A stretch of 64,000 nt of DNA, taken from positions 1 to 64,000 of the forward strand of contig JAUIEG010000001.1 of the NCBI GenBank assembly GCA_030428745.1. The letters are read 5' to 3'. A program made the translations under genes and the position numbers. Positions 43,757 through 51,902 of this stretch are shown here, piece by piece. Under the pieces are notes generated by a model. It ran no database searches. It saw only the letters and a program-made list of their open reading frames with translations, and had not been told where the DNA came from. Every line of letters starts with the position of its first letter. Position 1 is the first letter of the stretch. Source of the stretch: Alphaproteobacteria bacterium. Its GTDB lineage: Bacteria; Pseudomonadota; Alphaproteobacteria; Caulobacterales; Parvularculaceae.

Positions 43757-44538
43757 AACGCACCTTCGCCGCGTTTGTGACTATCGCTATTCTTGGAAGC
43801 TCATCAGCGTTCGGACAGTCTGGAACCTGGTCCGCCGCCGAAGATTATTACGATCCCGTAGAAATGCGCGAGGCCAAAGCCATGGTTCAGCATGAAATGG
43901 GCGCGGGAACGACGTGGTTCGTCATGGGCGATCGACTTGAGTATCGCTCGAACGGCGGCGATCCTGTCCTGCTCTGGGACGCGCAAGGATGGTATGGGGG
44001 CGACATCAACAAGTTTTGGCTAAAAACCGAAGGCGAATACGATTTCAAAAGAGATTCATTCGAGGAAGCCGAAGCGCAGGCGCTTTGGTCTCGGGCGATT
44101 ACGCGATATTTCGACCTCCAGGCGGGGCTGCGCCATGATTTCGCGCCGGGCGACGATCGCAACTTCGCCGTTCTCGGCGTGCAGGGCCTCGCCCCATATC
44201 TCTTTGAAATCGACAGCGCCGTCTTCGTCAGCGGCGATGGCGACGTTTCCGCCCGCATCGAGGCGGAATACGAGTTCATGTTGACGCAGCGCCTAATTCT
44301 TCAGCCGCGCACGGAGCTGAATTTCGCGGTGCAGGACGTTCCTGAATATGGCGTCGGAAGCGGTCTGTCGACCGCGGAAGTGGGCGCGCGCCTCAGATAC
44401 GAATTCAAGCGTGAATTTGCGCCCTATGTCGGCGTTTCATGGACGCGGTCAGTTGGCGAAACCGCGGACTTCGTGCGCCTCGATGGCGAAAATCCGTCGA
44501 ACATTTCATTCGTCGCCGGTGTCAGATTCTGGTTTTAG
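43753..44538 (+). CDS. copB: copper resistance outer membrane protein CopB
   Basis: 261 aa with a signal peptide (AAFVTIAILGSSSAFGQ) and a beta-barrel typical of CopB: FVMGDRLEYRSNGGDPVLLWDAQGWYGGD, ...ARLRYEFKREFAPYVGVSW, ending in Phe. The long Met/His-rich N-terminal part of larger CopB proteins is missing, so it is a short form. Coupled to copA by ATGA. Confidence 0.93.
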   Translation: MKRTFAAFVTIAILGSSSAFGQSGTWSAAEDYYDPVEMREAKAMVQHEMGAGTTWFVMGDRLEYRSNGGDPVLLWDAQGWYGGDINKFWLKTEGEYDFKRDSFEEAEAQALWSRAITRYFDLQAGLRHDFAPGDDRNFAVLGVQGLAPYLFEIDSAVFVSGDGDVSARIEAEYEFMLTQRLILQPRTELNFAVQDVPEYGVGSGLSTAEVGARLRYEFKREFAPYVGVSWTRSVGETADFVRLDGENPSNISFVAGVRFWF

Positions 44539-44550
44539 AGAGGGAAAGCA

Positions 44551-45582
44551 ATGGAAAACTTGATCGAACCCAACATCCACCCGGTGCTGGTGCATTTTGC
44601 CTATGCGTTGACCGTTACTGGCGCGATAAGCATGCTGATTGTGTCGTTTGCGCCTGCAGGAGGCTGGCGTGATACGCTTAAAGTCGCAGCCGACTGGATG
44701 CTCGGGCTCGGCGCTGCAGCAATAATCCTGACAATCGCCGCAGGATTTCAGGCCTATTATTCAGTCAATCACGACGGCCCGTCTCACGCGGCGATGACCG
44801 TCCACCGCAACTGGGCGGTTCCCACCGGCGCGGTCATCCTTGTTCTCGCGATCTGGCGATGGACAAAGCGCGATGACCGTCCGTCAATTCTGTTCTCGCT
44901 TTTTCTCCTTCTCGCCGCCATTTCACTATCCGTTACAGCTTGGAGAGGCGGAAACCTTGTCTACGGGCATGGTCTTGGCGTTTCGCGCATGCCTATGGTC
45001 ACCGGCGAAGGACACGACCACGAGCACGCGCCGGGTCAGGGCCACGGCGATGAATCCGAAGGTGAAAAGCACGAAGGCGGTCATGACCATGAGGGAACGG
45101 ATGATCATGAACACGACGGGGACGCTGCGGCTCTACAGACCGATGAATCATCTGCAGCAACGTCCGTTGCTGCGTTCGACGCAGACAATTACCCGTCGAC
45201 GCCGGAGGCGGTCGTTAACGCCTATGCCGCAGCGTTAAGAGCGAAGGACGAGGCCGCGGTTCGCGCGCTATTGTCGCCAAATGTGATCATCGCAGAAGGG
45301 GGCGGTGCTGAACGTTCTTTAAACGAATACGCCCGCCATCACATGCCGGCGGATATGGCCTTTACGGCGGCTGTCGACTTCACGCTGAAGAAACGCGACG
45401 TCATCGACGGCGATGATCTGGCGACCGTTATTTCGGAATCTCAAATTCATGGCTCTTATAAAGGCGAAACGATTCACTCTCGCATGATGGAAACCATGGT
45501 GCTGGGCCGTGAAAACGATCGCTGGCGGATTATTCATATTCATTGGTCTTCCGCGCCGATTACGGGGGACCATGAGCATTGA
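44551..45582 (+). CDS. DUF2231-like membrane domain fused to His-rich linker and NTF2-like domain
   Basis: 343 aa. Residues ~1-140: four membrane helices with NIHPVLVHFAYALTVTGAISM, the DUF2231 pattern. Residues ~150-195: a His/Glu/Asp-rich linker (GHDHEHAPGQGHGDE, HDHEGTDDHEHDGD) likely to bind metal. Residues ~205-340: a SnoaL/DUF4440 NTF2-like domain (TPEAVVNAYAAALRAKDEAAVRALLSP, split at the Arg). No known protein with this exact order comes to mind. Follows copB by 12 bp and overlaps the permease start. Confidence 0.8.
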   Translation: MENLIEPNIHPVLVHFAYALTVTGAISMLIVSFAPAGGWRDTLKVAADWMLGLGAAAIILTIAAGFQAYYSVNHDGPSHAAMTVHRNWAVPTGAVILVLAIWRWTKRDDRPSILFSLFLLLAAISLSVTAWRGGNLVYGHGLGVSRMPMVTGEGHDHEHAPGQGHGDESEGEKHEGGHDHEGTDDHEHDGDAAALQTDESSAATSVAAFDADNYPSTPEAVVNAYAAALRAKDEAAVRALLSPNVIIAEGGGAERSLNEYARHHMPADMAFTAAVDFTLKKRDVIDGDDLATVISESQIHGSYKGETIHSRMMETMVLGRENDRWRIIHIHWSSAPITGDHEH

Positions 45583-46901
45583 TGGCGGAAACTCAGGAAA
45601 ACAACAGGTCAAGCAAATATAAAAAAGGAAGTTTAAGTCTTGGCGGCGCGGTCGCCATGGGCACCGGCGTCATGATCGGCGCCGGTATCTTTGCGCTGAC
45701 CGGCCAGGTCGCCGAATTTGCAGGACCGCTTTTTCCCGCGGCTTTCTTCGTCGCCGCGATAATCAGCGCATTCAGCGCTTACACTTATATAAAAGTGTCG
45801 AGCCGGTATCCGTCGGCAGGCGGCATCGCGATGATCTTGCATAAGGCGTATGGGCATTCGGTCACGACCGGCGCATGCGCAATGCTGATGGCGTTTTCAA
45901 TGGTGATCAACGAGAGCCTGGTCGCCCGCACTTTCGGAACTTACACCGCGCAACTGTTTCAGGCCGACCAACGCTCTTTTCTTGTTCCTGAACTTGCTGT
46001 CAGCCTGATCGTCTTTGTCTTCCTTCTGAATCTGGCTGGCAATAAATATATCGGCGCGGTATCGAAACTTGCCGCGATTTTGAAAGTGGGCGGCATTCTG
46101 GCCTTCGCCGGCGCCGGACTTTGGGCCTCCGGAATCTCTTTTGAAGCAGCTTCATCAGCCTCCGGCGAATATACTGCTGGCGGTTTTCTGGCGGGCGTCG
46201 CCCTCGCCATTCTCGCTTATAAAGGCTTCACGACAATCACGAACAGCGGCGGCGAGGTGAAAAACCCGACACGCAATGTCGGGCGCGCCATCATGATCTC
46301 ACTTGGCGTCTGCCTCATTGTCTATCTGGCTGTGGTCTTCGCCGTCGGGTCGTCGCTCTCGATTGATGAGATCGTCGCGGCCAAGGACTATTCGCTGGCC
46401 GAAGCCGCGCGGCCAACGCTCGGCGAGAATGGCGTCGTTTTCACTGTCGTCATTGCGATCATTGCAACCGCGTCCGGCGTCTTAGCAAGCGTCTTTGCGG
46501 TCTCGCGCATGCTTGCCATGCTGACGGAAATGAAGCTTATCCCGCACAGCCATTTCGGCATGCCAGGACGTATTCAGCAACATACGCTGGTTTACACCGT
46601 CGTTCTGGCCGCGCTCCTTGCTGTCTTTTTCGATCTCAGCCGCATCGCGTCGCTTGGCGCCATTTTCTATCTAGTGATGGATATTGCGATTCATTGGGGC
46701 GTGTTTCGACGCCTTCGTCGCGATGTCGATGCAAAGGGCTGGATTTTGATGTCCGCGATCTTATTGGACGCCATCGTCCTTGGGGCGTTTGTCTGGATCA
46801 AGGCTTCAATCGACCCCTTGATTGTCTGGGCAGGCGCGGCCGGGATCGTCGTCATCTTCGTCTTTGAGGGTTTTTATCTGCGCCGAGCACGGAATAAGTA
46901 G
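45582..46901 (+). CDS. APC-family amino acid/polyamine permease-like transporter
   Basis: 439 aa with about 12 membrane helices. TM1 has the APC motif GTGVMIGAGIFALTGQVAEFAGP, and TM6 GVALAILAYKGFTTITNSGGEVKNPTRNVGRAI is also diagnostic (quoted in parts). Substrate unknown. ATG 45582 overlaps the previous stop (TGATG). Last gene of the copper run; a CsoR-controlled promoter follows. Confidence 0.88.
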   Translation: MAETQENNRSSKYKKGSLSLGGAVAMGTGVMIGAGIFALTGQVAEFAGPLFPAAFFVAAIISAFSAYTYIKVSSRYPSAGGIAMILHKAYGHSVTTGACAMLMAFSMVINESLVARTFGTYTAQLFQADQRSFLVPELAVSLIVFVFLLNLAGNKYIGAVSKLAAILKVGGILAFAGAGLWASGISFEAASSASGEYTAGGFLAGVALAILAYKGFTTITNSGGEVKNPTRNVGRAIMISLGVCLIVYLAVVFAVGSSLSIDEIVAAKDYSLAEAARPTLGENGVVFTVVIAIIATASGVLASVFAVSRMLAMLTEMKLIPHSHFGMPGRIQQHTLVYTVVLAALLAVFFDLSRIASLGAIFYLVMDIAIHWGVFRRLRRDVDAKGWILMSAILLDAIVLGAFVWIKASIDPLIVWAGAAGIVVIFVFEGFYLRRARNK

Positions 46902-46920
46902 ACCACCTTAGCTGGAGGTC

Positions 46921-46949
46921 TTGACAATACCCCCCTAGGGTATATATGC
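46921..46949 (+). promoter_or_regulatory. second CsoR operator inside a sigma-70 promoter
   Basis: TTGACA (46921-46926) directly followed by ATACCCC-CCT-AGGGTAT (46927-46943) and a TATATATGC -10 region. Length, position and arms match the csoR site (one mismatch). Drives the 47019 gene onward. Confidence 0.8.
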
Positions 46950-47018
46950 TAAGCATCAGTAGCGTTGTGACGAGCGCGGAAAAATCTCTGCGCACTCCAA
47001 CTAGCGAAGGAGGCGGCG

Positions 47019-47327
47019 ATGCGAGTCGTTCCTACAGGCCATGCATTATCCTTGTTTCTCATCATCACTTTCACGCTCTGCATACTTTGGGGTTTGGCGA
47101 CGCCAGCAAGCATGCACATGCATCAAGCGTGGGAACCGTTATTGCCCGGATTCCGTTTTATCTCGTTTCCGAGCTTCCTGATCGGCGCTGTCGAAACCTA
47201 CGCCTATGGGTGGTACGCTGCGCTCGTCTTTGTCCCGCTGTACAATCTGTTCAACCGATCCGGAGCAGTTGCGGCTCAAAAGAAAGAAACCCCCGGCCCA
47301 GCCTCACGGTCATGCTGCAGCGAATAA
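47019..47327 (+). CDS. DUF5676-like two-TM membrane protein
   Basis: 102 aa with two membrane helices: ALSLFLIITFTLCILWGL and FPSFLIGAVETYAYGWYAALVFVPLYNLF. The second matches the protein at 60523. Ends in SRSCCSE, a possible metal-binding tail. GAAGGAGG lies upstream. Function unknown; first gene behind the second CsoR operator. Confidence 0.8.
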   Translation: MRVVPTGHALSLFLIITFTLCILWGLATPASMHMHQAWEPLLPGFRFISFPSFLIGAVETYAYGWYAALVFVPLYNLFNRSGAVAAQKKETPGPASRSCCSE

Positions 47328-47390
47328 ATCGCCGCGAGCGTTACGGGCGATTTCAGCGGCGGCCGTAAAGATACAGGTTGAAATAAAGTC

Positions 47391-48074
47391 ATGCGTCTTG
47401 AAGCCATGCCCCCGCCAGCACGAGCCTATACGCCGCCGCTGGGCCATAAAATCCTGACGCCCTTTTATGACCTGGCGATTGGACTTCTGACGCGCGAAGG
47501 CGTGTGGCGCAAAGTTCTTATCGAAAACATTGCGCCCAATGATGGCGAAAGGATCGTCGATGTCGGCTCTGGAACCGGAAGCCTCGCGGTCGCACTGTTA
47601 AGCCGTGTGCCGCATCTTCAATATCTTGGCGTCGATCCCGATGCGGACGCAACAGAAAGGGCAACAGCAAAGCTCGCCGCTGAAGGTTTACGCGCAGAAT
47701 TCAATGTCGGCTTCTTCGAGGCCGACAATCTTGCCGGCATACCGAACAAAATCGTCAGTTCGCTCGTTTTGCACCAAGTCCCGCTCATGGAAAAAAGGCG
47801 GATCATCGAAAACATGTACGCCGCCCTGCCCGCCAACGGAACTGTTCACATTGCCGACTATGGCGAACAGACATCCGTTCTCGCGCGCGCATTGTTTCGC
47901 ATGACGGTGCAGGCGCTTGACGGCATTGACAACACGCAATCCAACGCGGAGGGCGTCATCCCGGAACTATTGAGCGCGGCTGGCTTTTCGGACGTATCGG
48001 AACGCTCGCGGATCTGGACGTTGACTGGAACAATTTCAATCTATCAGGCCCGAAAGCGGGCTCCATCGCCATAA
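47391..48074 (+). CDS. class I SAM-dependent methyltransferase
   Basis: 227 aa cytosolic methyltransferase with motif I VDVGSGTGSLAVAL, motif II YLGVDPDADA and the post-motif IVSSLVLHQVPLMEKRRI. Looks like the UbiE/ArsM-type group, but the conserved cysteines of ArsM are absent. Substrate unknown. Follows the DUF5676-like gene and precedes a DUF4396 gene, probably one CsoR-controlled unit. Confidence 0.85.
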   Translation: MRLEAMPPPARAYTPPLGHKILTPFYDLAIGLLTREGVWRKVLIENIAPNDGERIVDVGSGTGSLAVALLSRVPHLQYLGVDPDADATERATAKLAAEGLRAEFNVGFFEADNLAGIPNKIVSSLVLHQVPLMEKRRIIENMYAALPANGTVHIADYGEQTSVLARALFRMTVQALDGIDNTQSNAEGVIPELLSAAGFSDVSERSRIWTLTGTISIYQARKRAPSP

Positions 48075-48121
48075 GTCGCGCAAGACATTGTCCGCGCTGA
48101 TGAAGAAGAAAGGATACCCAA

Positions 48122-48580
48122 ATGGCGGATCATTCTCATCACGCCCACTCGCATGGCGCAAATCCGATAATCACGTCGGCCCAGGCGACATGGCATTGCC
48201 TGACAGGCTGCGTTATCGGCGAGACTCTTGGCCTCATCATAGGCGTAACGCTCGGCCTTGGCGTCTGGACGACAATGGGGTTGGCGACGGGGCTTTCCTA
48301 TATTTCCGGTTTTACGCTTGGCGTGCTTCCCGTCATGCGCCGCGAGAAGAGAAGCTTCTGGCAGGCTTTGCAGATCATCTGGATTGGAGAAGCCGTCTCC
48401 ATCGGCGTGATGGAGATCGCCATGAACGCGGCCGATTACTACATGGGCGGCGTCAACGCCGGATCGGTGTTTGAGCCTGTCTTCTGGTATGGGCTGGCGG
48501 TCGCCATTCCGGCAGGCTTTGTCGCCGCCTGGCCTGTCAACTGGTGGCTCCTGCAGCGCAACCTGAAAGCCTGTCACTAA
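48122..48580 (+). CDS. DUF4396 family membrane protein
   Basis: 152 aa. His-rich N-terminus MADHSHHAHSHGANP, then about four membrane helices; ATWHCLTGCVIGETLGLIIG and WIGEAVSIGVMEIAMNAADY are typical of DUF4396 proteins, which are frequent in copper loci. Conserved Cys-x3-Cys and His suggest a metal path. Function not established. Confidence 0.85.
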   Translation: MADHSHHAHSHGANPIITSAQATWHCLTGCVIGETLGLIIGVTLGLGVWTTMGLATGLSYISGFTLGVLPVMRREKRSFWQALQIIWIGEAVSIGVMEIAMNAADYYMGGVNAGSVFEPVFWYGLAVAIPAGFVAAWPVNWWLLQRNLKACH

Positions 48581-48701
48581 TTTTCCCAGCGAATGCCCTT
48601 CACGCGGCATCCACGTCGATTTTGAGGGTTCTCGCCTGTTCCTGCGTATTTAAATGCATGGCTGATTTCACATTGGTCCGTTTACACAAAGGAGCAAAGC
48701 T

Positions 48702-49244
48702 ATGAGATGGAAATTAGCGATCGCAGCCATAACGGCGGCTGCAGCGTTGCCGGTCGCAACTGCGATGGCCGATCCGTCGCATCACCCGGCCTCAAAAGAC
48801 CAGATGACGCAGGAAACTAGCGGCATGGGGGAGACGATGGGCGGCGGCATGATGGACTGCCCGATGCACGGAATGATGAGTCAGCAAAATCCGCGCATGG
48901 AAGGACGCCTAGCATTTCTGAAAGCCGAACTCGACATCAAAAAAGGCCAGGAGAAAGCCTGGAACGATTATGCGGCGGCGTTCCGCAGCAGCCATCAAAG
49001 CATGATGGGACGTATTGGAATGATGAGCGGCGGAATGGGAAAAATGGGTATGCAGGCGGAGCCTGGGCCGAAAAAATCCGCTGTCGAAGCGCTTCAAAAT
49101 CGAATTCAGATGATGGAAGGCATGCTGCAGTCGCTCAAGGCGCTTGAAGGACCGACAGCGAAGCTTTACGACGCTCTTGACGACACCCAAAAGGCCACGG
49201 CGGACGAACTTCTCGGCATGGGCTGCGGCATGATGCGCATGTAG
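48702..49244 (+). CDS. Spy/CpxP-like periplasmic Met-rich protein
   Basis: 180 aa with a signal peptide (AITAAAALPVATAMA), helical body with the LTxxQ-like repeats degraded (GQEKAWNDYAAAFRSSHQ, DTQKATADELLGM) and many Met (MGETMGGGMMDCPMHGMM). Probably a periplasmic metal binder or chaperone of the Spy/CpxP superfamily. Own upstream region; GGAG before the ATG. Confidence 0.8.
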   Translation: MRWKLAIAAITAAAALPVATAMADPSHHPASKDQMTQETSGMGETMGGGMMDCPMHGMMSQQNPRMEGRLAFLKAELDIKKGQEKAWNDYAAAFRSSHQSMMGRIGMMSGGMGKMGMQAEPGPKKSAVEALQNRIQMMEGMLQSLKALEGPTAKLYDALDDTQKATADELLGMGCGMMRM

Positions 49245-49646
49245 CCGCCACGAACCGCTGCCGTTATTTAAGCGGATTTGAAGGGCGCTGTCAGCTAGGC
49301 GGGAGAGGTTGTCTATTGGCTTACTGTCATGAGCCGGCCCTCCCAATGCTGATCTATTCGCGCATCGCGCACCCGTCGGCCTTTTCAAAGTTGTCGCCGC
49401 CGTTTGTTTGAGATGTTTTTGTTCAATTCCGTACCTGCGATAGCCGGGACTGCCGGCGCGTCAGGGCTTGCGATATTGCGCATTGGAAGCCTGCGGTTTA
49501 ATCCTATTTGATCAAAGTCAAATTCCGGGCGGCGACGGCGTGGTATTGATTATTTTGGCTGGGCACCGACGACTGCGCCATCCTTTCTGGCGAGGGATAA
49601 GCCTCCAAAAGGCGTATTTCTCTTTAGAGGATTGGAGGTAGGCGTC
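49245..49646. other. intergenic upstream of the cnrYXH-like genes
   Basis: 402 bases without a supported gene. Contains an FnrL/FixK-type box and, in its last 100 bases, the expected promoter of the cnrYXH-like operon, whose -35/-10 I cannot assign with confidence. Confidence 0.5.
49508..49521. promoter_or_regulatory. FnrL/FixK-type box
   Basis: TTGATCAAAGTCAA fits TTGA-N6-TCAA exactly, 126 bp before the cnrY-like start. This motif occurs by chance fairly often, so an oxygen link is only suggested. Confidence 0.4.
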
Positions 49647-49949
49647 ATGCCGGATTTGGACGCGTTGCTGCGCAAATATAGGGATCGCACCTCTTGCAAT
49701 CCGCCCGACACCATAGAATTTCGGGTCCTGACGCAGATTCAGGCGGCCGATGCGGCCGCGCCGCTCCAGCTCATCATGCAACCCGCATTTCGGCCGGCGG
49801 CGATGTTCGCCGGACTTGTCATTGGCGTTTTCATCGCGGGCATCGCGCCGGTCCTGACGCCGGCTCATTCCACCGCGGATCTTGGCGTCTTCGCAACGGA
49901 TTCGCCTCACCTTGCATCCGCCTGGCTGAACGCGAACTCAAAGCAATGA
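49647..49949 (+). CDS. cnrY: CnrY-like membrane anti-sigma factor
   Basis: 100 aa with one membrane helix (PAAMFAGLVIGVFIAGIAP, ~52-72). The cytosolic N-terminus (MPDLDALLRKYRDRTSC) would bind the sigma factor. Size and position match CnrY (95 aa) in cnrYXH. GGAGG precedes ATG 49647; the stop overlaps the next start (ATGA). Sequence similarity alone is weak; the call rests on gene order and topology. Confidence 0.75.
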   Translation: MPDLDALLRKYRDRTSCNPPDTIEFRVLTQIQAADAAAPLQLIMQPAFRPAAMFAGLVIGVFIAGIAPVLTPAHSTADLGVFATDSPHLASAWLNANSKQ

Positions 49950-50389
49950 AGTTTCCATTACGGTCGATTCTTCTGACATTGGCGCTTGTCGCCGTCTCCG
50001 GCGCCGGCGGCGCCTGGATCGGCGTCACACTTCTTCAACCAGCCCGTCAGGACCACCAGACTTTTCATGACCGCCTATTCGCGGAACTGCATTTGTCTAA
50101 AGAGCAAGAAGCGATGATGCACGCTCTTGAAGAGAGACATGCCGCTGAAATCGCACTCTACCAAGATCGCGTAGCTGCAGCCAATCGAATTCTGGCCAGC
50201 ATAGTCGAGCAAGAAGGTTCCTATGACGAGCCCGTCGACGACGCCATCGTCAACGTACATTCGGCTATGTTGGATCTTCAAAAAGCGACGATCCGCCACC
50301 TGTATGAAATGCGTGAAATTCTAACTCCGGAACAACAACTTATTTTTGACCGCCATGTTGAAGAAACGTTCAAACAGATCGCTCCATGA
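49946..50389 (+). CDS. cnrX: CnrX-like periplasmic Ni/Co sensor
   Basis: 147 aa (CnrX is 148). N-terminal membrane anchor (ILLTLALVAVSGAGGAWIG), then a four-helix metal-sensing domain. Ligand positions agree with CnrX His42, His46, Glu63, His119, Met123: here His37, His41, Glu62/63, His118, Met122, with the same i+4 spacings. It would release the anti-sigma factor on Ni2+/Co2+ binding. Coupled to both neighbours. Confidence 0.85.
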   Translation: MKFPLRSILLTLALVAVSGAGGAWIGVTLLQPARQDHQTFHDRLFAELHLSKEQEAMMHALEERHAAEIALYQDRVAAANRILASIVEQEGSYDEPVDDAIVNVHSAMLDLQKATIRHLYEMREILTPEQQLIFDRHVEETFKQIAP

Positions 50390-50957
50390 AACGTTAGAAG
50401 CATCTGACGCCGAACTCATGAGTGACATAGCCGCCGGCGACCACGCGGCCTTTGCTGAAATCATGTCGCGATATAAAACGCCGCTTTATCGCTTTATCCT
50501 TCGTTATGTGGGCGCAACGGCCGACGCTGAGGATATTCTCCAGGAAACGCTGACCAAGGTTTTTTCCAGGGCTTCAACATATGACCCTGCGTGGAAGGCG
50601 TCCGTATGGATATATCGAATAGCCCTGAATAAGTGCCGCGACCATGGACGCAAACAGAAGCTGCGGAAATACGTCTCATGGGACTTCGGGCGCAATGGAA
50701 GCGCCGAGCTTCCTGAAGTCCAAGATCTGGGGCCTGATGTCGAACATATTGTCGCCTATCGGCAACAATACGACCGGCTGGCGCAGGCCATTGAAAGTCT
50801 TCCCCATAACTTGCGCAGCGCGCTTGTTCTGAATGCGATTGAAGACCGCCCGCAACTCGAATGCGCGGAAATACTCGGCGTGTCGCGCAAAAGCGTGGAG
50901 ATGCTCGTCTACAGGGCCCGGAAAAAATTGCGCGAGCATATGGAATTGACTGAATAG
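50355..50957 (+). CDS. cnrH: ECF sigma factor, CnrH-like
   Basis: 200 aa with sigma region 2 (SRYKTPLYRFILRYVGATAD, DAEDILQETLTKVFSRA) and region 4 (LRSALVLNAIEDRPQLECAEILGVSRKSVEMLVYRARKKL, given in parts of the family pattern). Its start ATG 50355 overlaps the cnrX 3' end by 35 bases; TTG 50346 is an alternative. With CnrY and CnrX it completes a Y-X-H set. Its target promoters in the window were not identified. Confidence 0.9.
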   Translation: MLKKRSNRSLHETLEASDAELMSDIAAGDHAAFAEIMSRYKTPLYRFILRYVGATADAEDILQETLTKVFSRASTYDPAWKASVWIYRIALNKCRDHGRKQKLRKYVSWDFGRNGSAELPEVQDLGPDVEHIVAYRQQYDRLAQAIESLPHNLRSALVLNAIEDRPQLECAEILGVSRKSVEMLVYRARKKLREHMELTE

Positions 50958-51011
50958 CGGTGCTTGCGCCGGCTAGCGCGATTCATACGCCAGACATAAA
51001 TTGTGTTGTTG

Positions 51012-51902
51012 TCATTTCAGCATCGTGCGAACGCCGTTTGCAATCAGCTTTCCAAGTTCGATTTCGTTGCTTTCGTGCTCGATTGTATTGCATGTGATGA
51101 CGCGCCCCGCGCCTGCGGTACGCAATTCCTGATAAGCATTGTCGGCGAAGACCGCATGCACGCCGATACAAACCGGCGGCGGAAGACCGGCGTTCTTCAA
51201 CAGCCCGACCGTCTCCATCATCGTGCGCGCCGTCGAGATAATATCGTCGACCAGCACCGGGGTCCGGCCGCCCCATTCTTCCACCTGCGGCGCAGAAATC
51301 TCGACATCCCGGTCGCCCTTGCGAACTTTTTCGAGGACGGCGAAAGGCGCGCCCGCATCTTTTGCAACGGCGGCGACCCATTGTTCGCTTTCACTGTCCG
51401 GCCCGACAAGCACGGGATTATCGACGTTATCGCGAATCCACCCGGAAATCGCCGGCGCGGCGTGCTGAACGACCGAAGGGATCGCATAGATCTCAGAAAG
51501 AGACGTGCGCCGGTGCAGGTGCGGATCGACGGTGACCAGCCAGTCGACCCAGGGATTGAGCGCCGCCGCAAAATGCGTCGATGTCACCGCCTCGCCGGAT
51601 TGAAAGCGGCGATCCTGTCGCATGTAGGCCAGATAAGGCGCAACCAGTCCTACGCCGCTGGCGCCCAATTCCCGCGCAGCGCCTGCAGCAAATATCAGCG
51701 GCAGAAATTTTTGATCCGGCCGGTCAAGCGTACAAACAAGAATAATCCGCCTACGTCCAACAGGCGTTTCCAGGCGTACATAGGATTCTCCGTCAGGGAA
51801 ACGCCGTACAAGGAGAGAACCGACAGCGATGTTCAGCTCCGCCGCAAGCGCGCGCGCCATGGCTTCATTGCCCGGCATGGGGATGATGATAACGTCACTC
51901 AT
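51012..51902 (-). CDS. ribose-phosphate pyrophosphokinase (PRPP synthetase) family
   Basis: 296 aa, close to the short archaeal-type enzymes. Seen: RRFPDGESYVRL, APYLAYMRQDRRFQSGEAVTS (PRPP synthetase signature, split at Val) and the PRPP loop VLVDDIISTARTMME. Makes PRPP from ribose-5-phosphate and ATP, or acts on a related ribose phosphate. Its start overlaps the phosphorylase stop by 4 bases; last gene of the six-gene minus-strand run. Confidence 0.9.
   Translation of the reverse strand: MSDVIIIPMPGNEAMARALAAELNIAVGSLLVRRFPDGESYVRLETPVGRRRIILVCTLDRPDQKFLPLIFAAGAARELGASGVGLVAPYLAYMRQDRRFQSGEAVTSTHFAAALNPWVDWLVTVDPHLHRRTSLSEIYAIPSVVQHAAPAISGWIRDNVDNPVLVGPDSESEQWVAAVAKDAGAPFAVLEKVRKGDRDVEISAPQVEEWGGRTPVLVDDIISTARTMMETVGLLKNAGLPPPVCIGVHAVFADNAYQELRTAGAGRVITCNTIEHESNEIELGKLIANGVRTMLK

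Noticed and set aside
46946..47368. 140-aa plus-strand frame behind the second CsoR operator
   Set aside because: Overlaps the DUF5676-like gene in another frame and has a non-coding composition.
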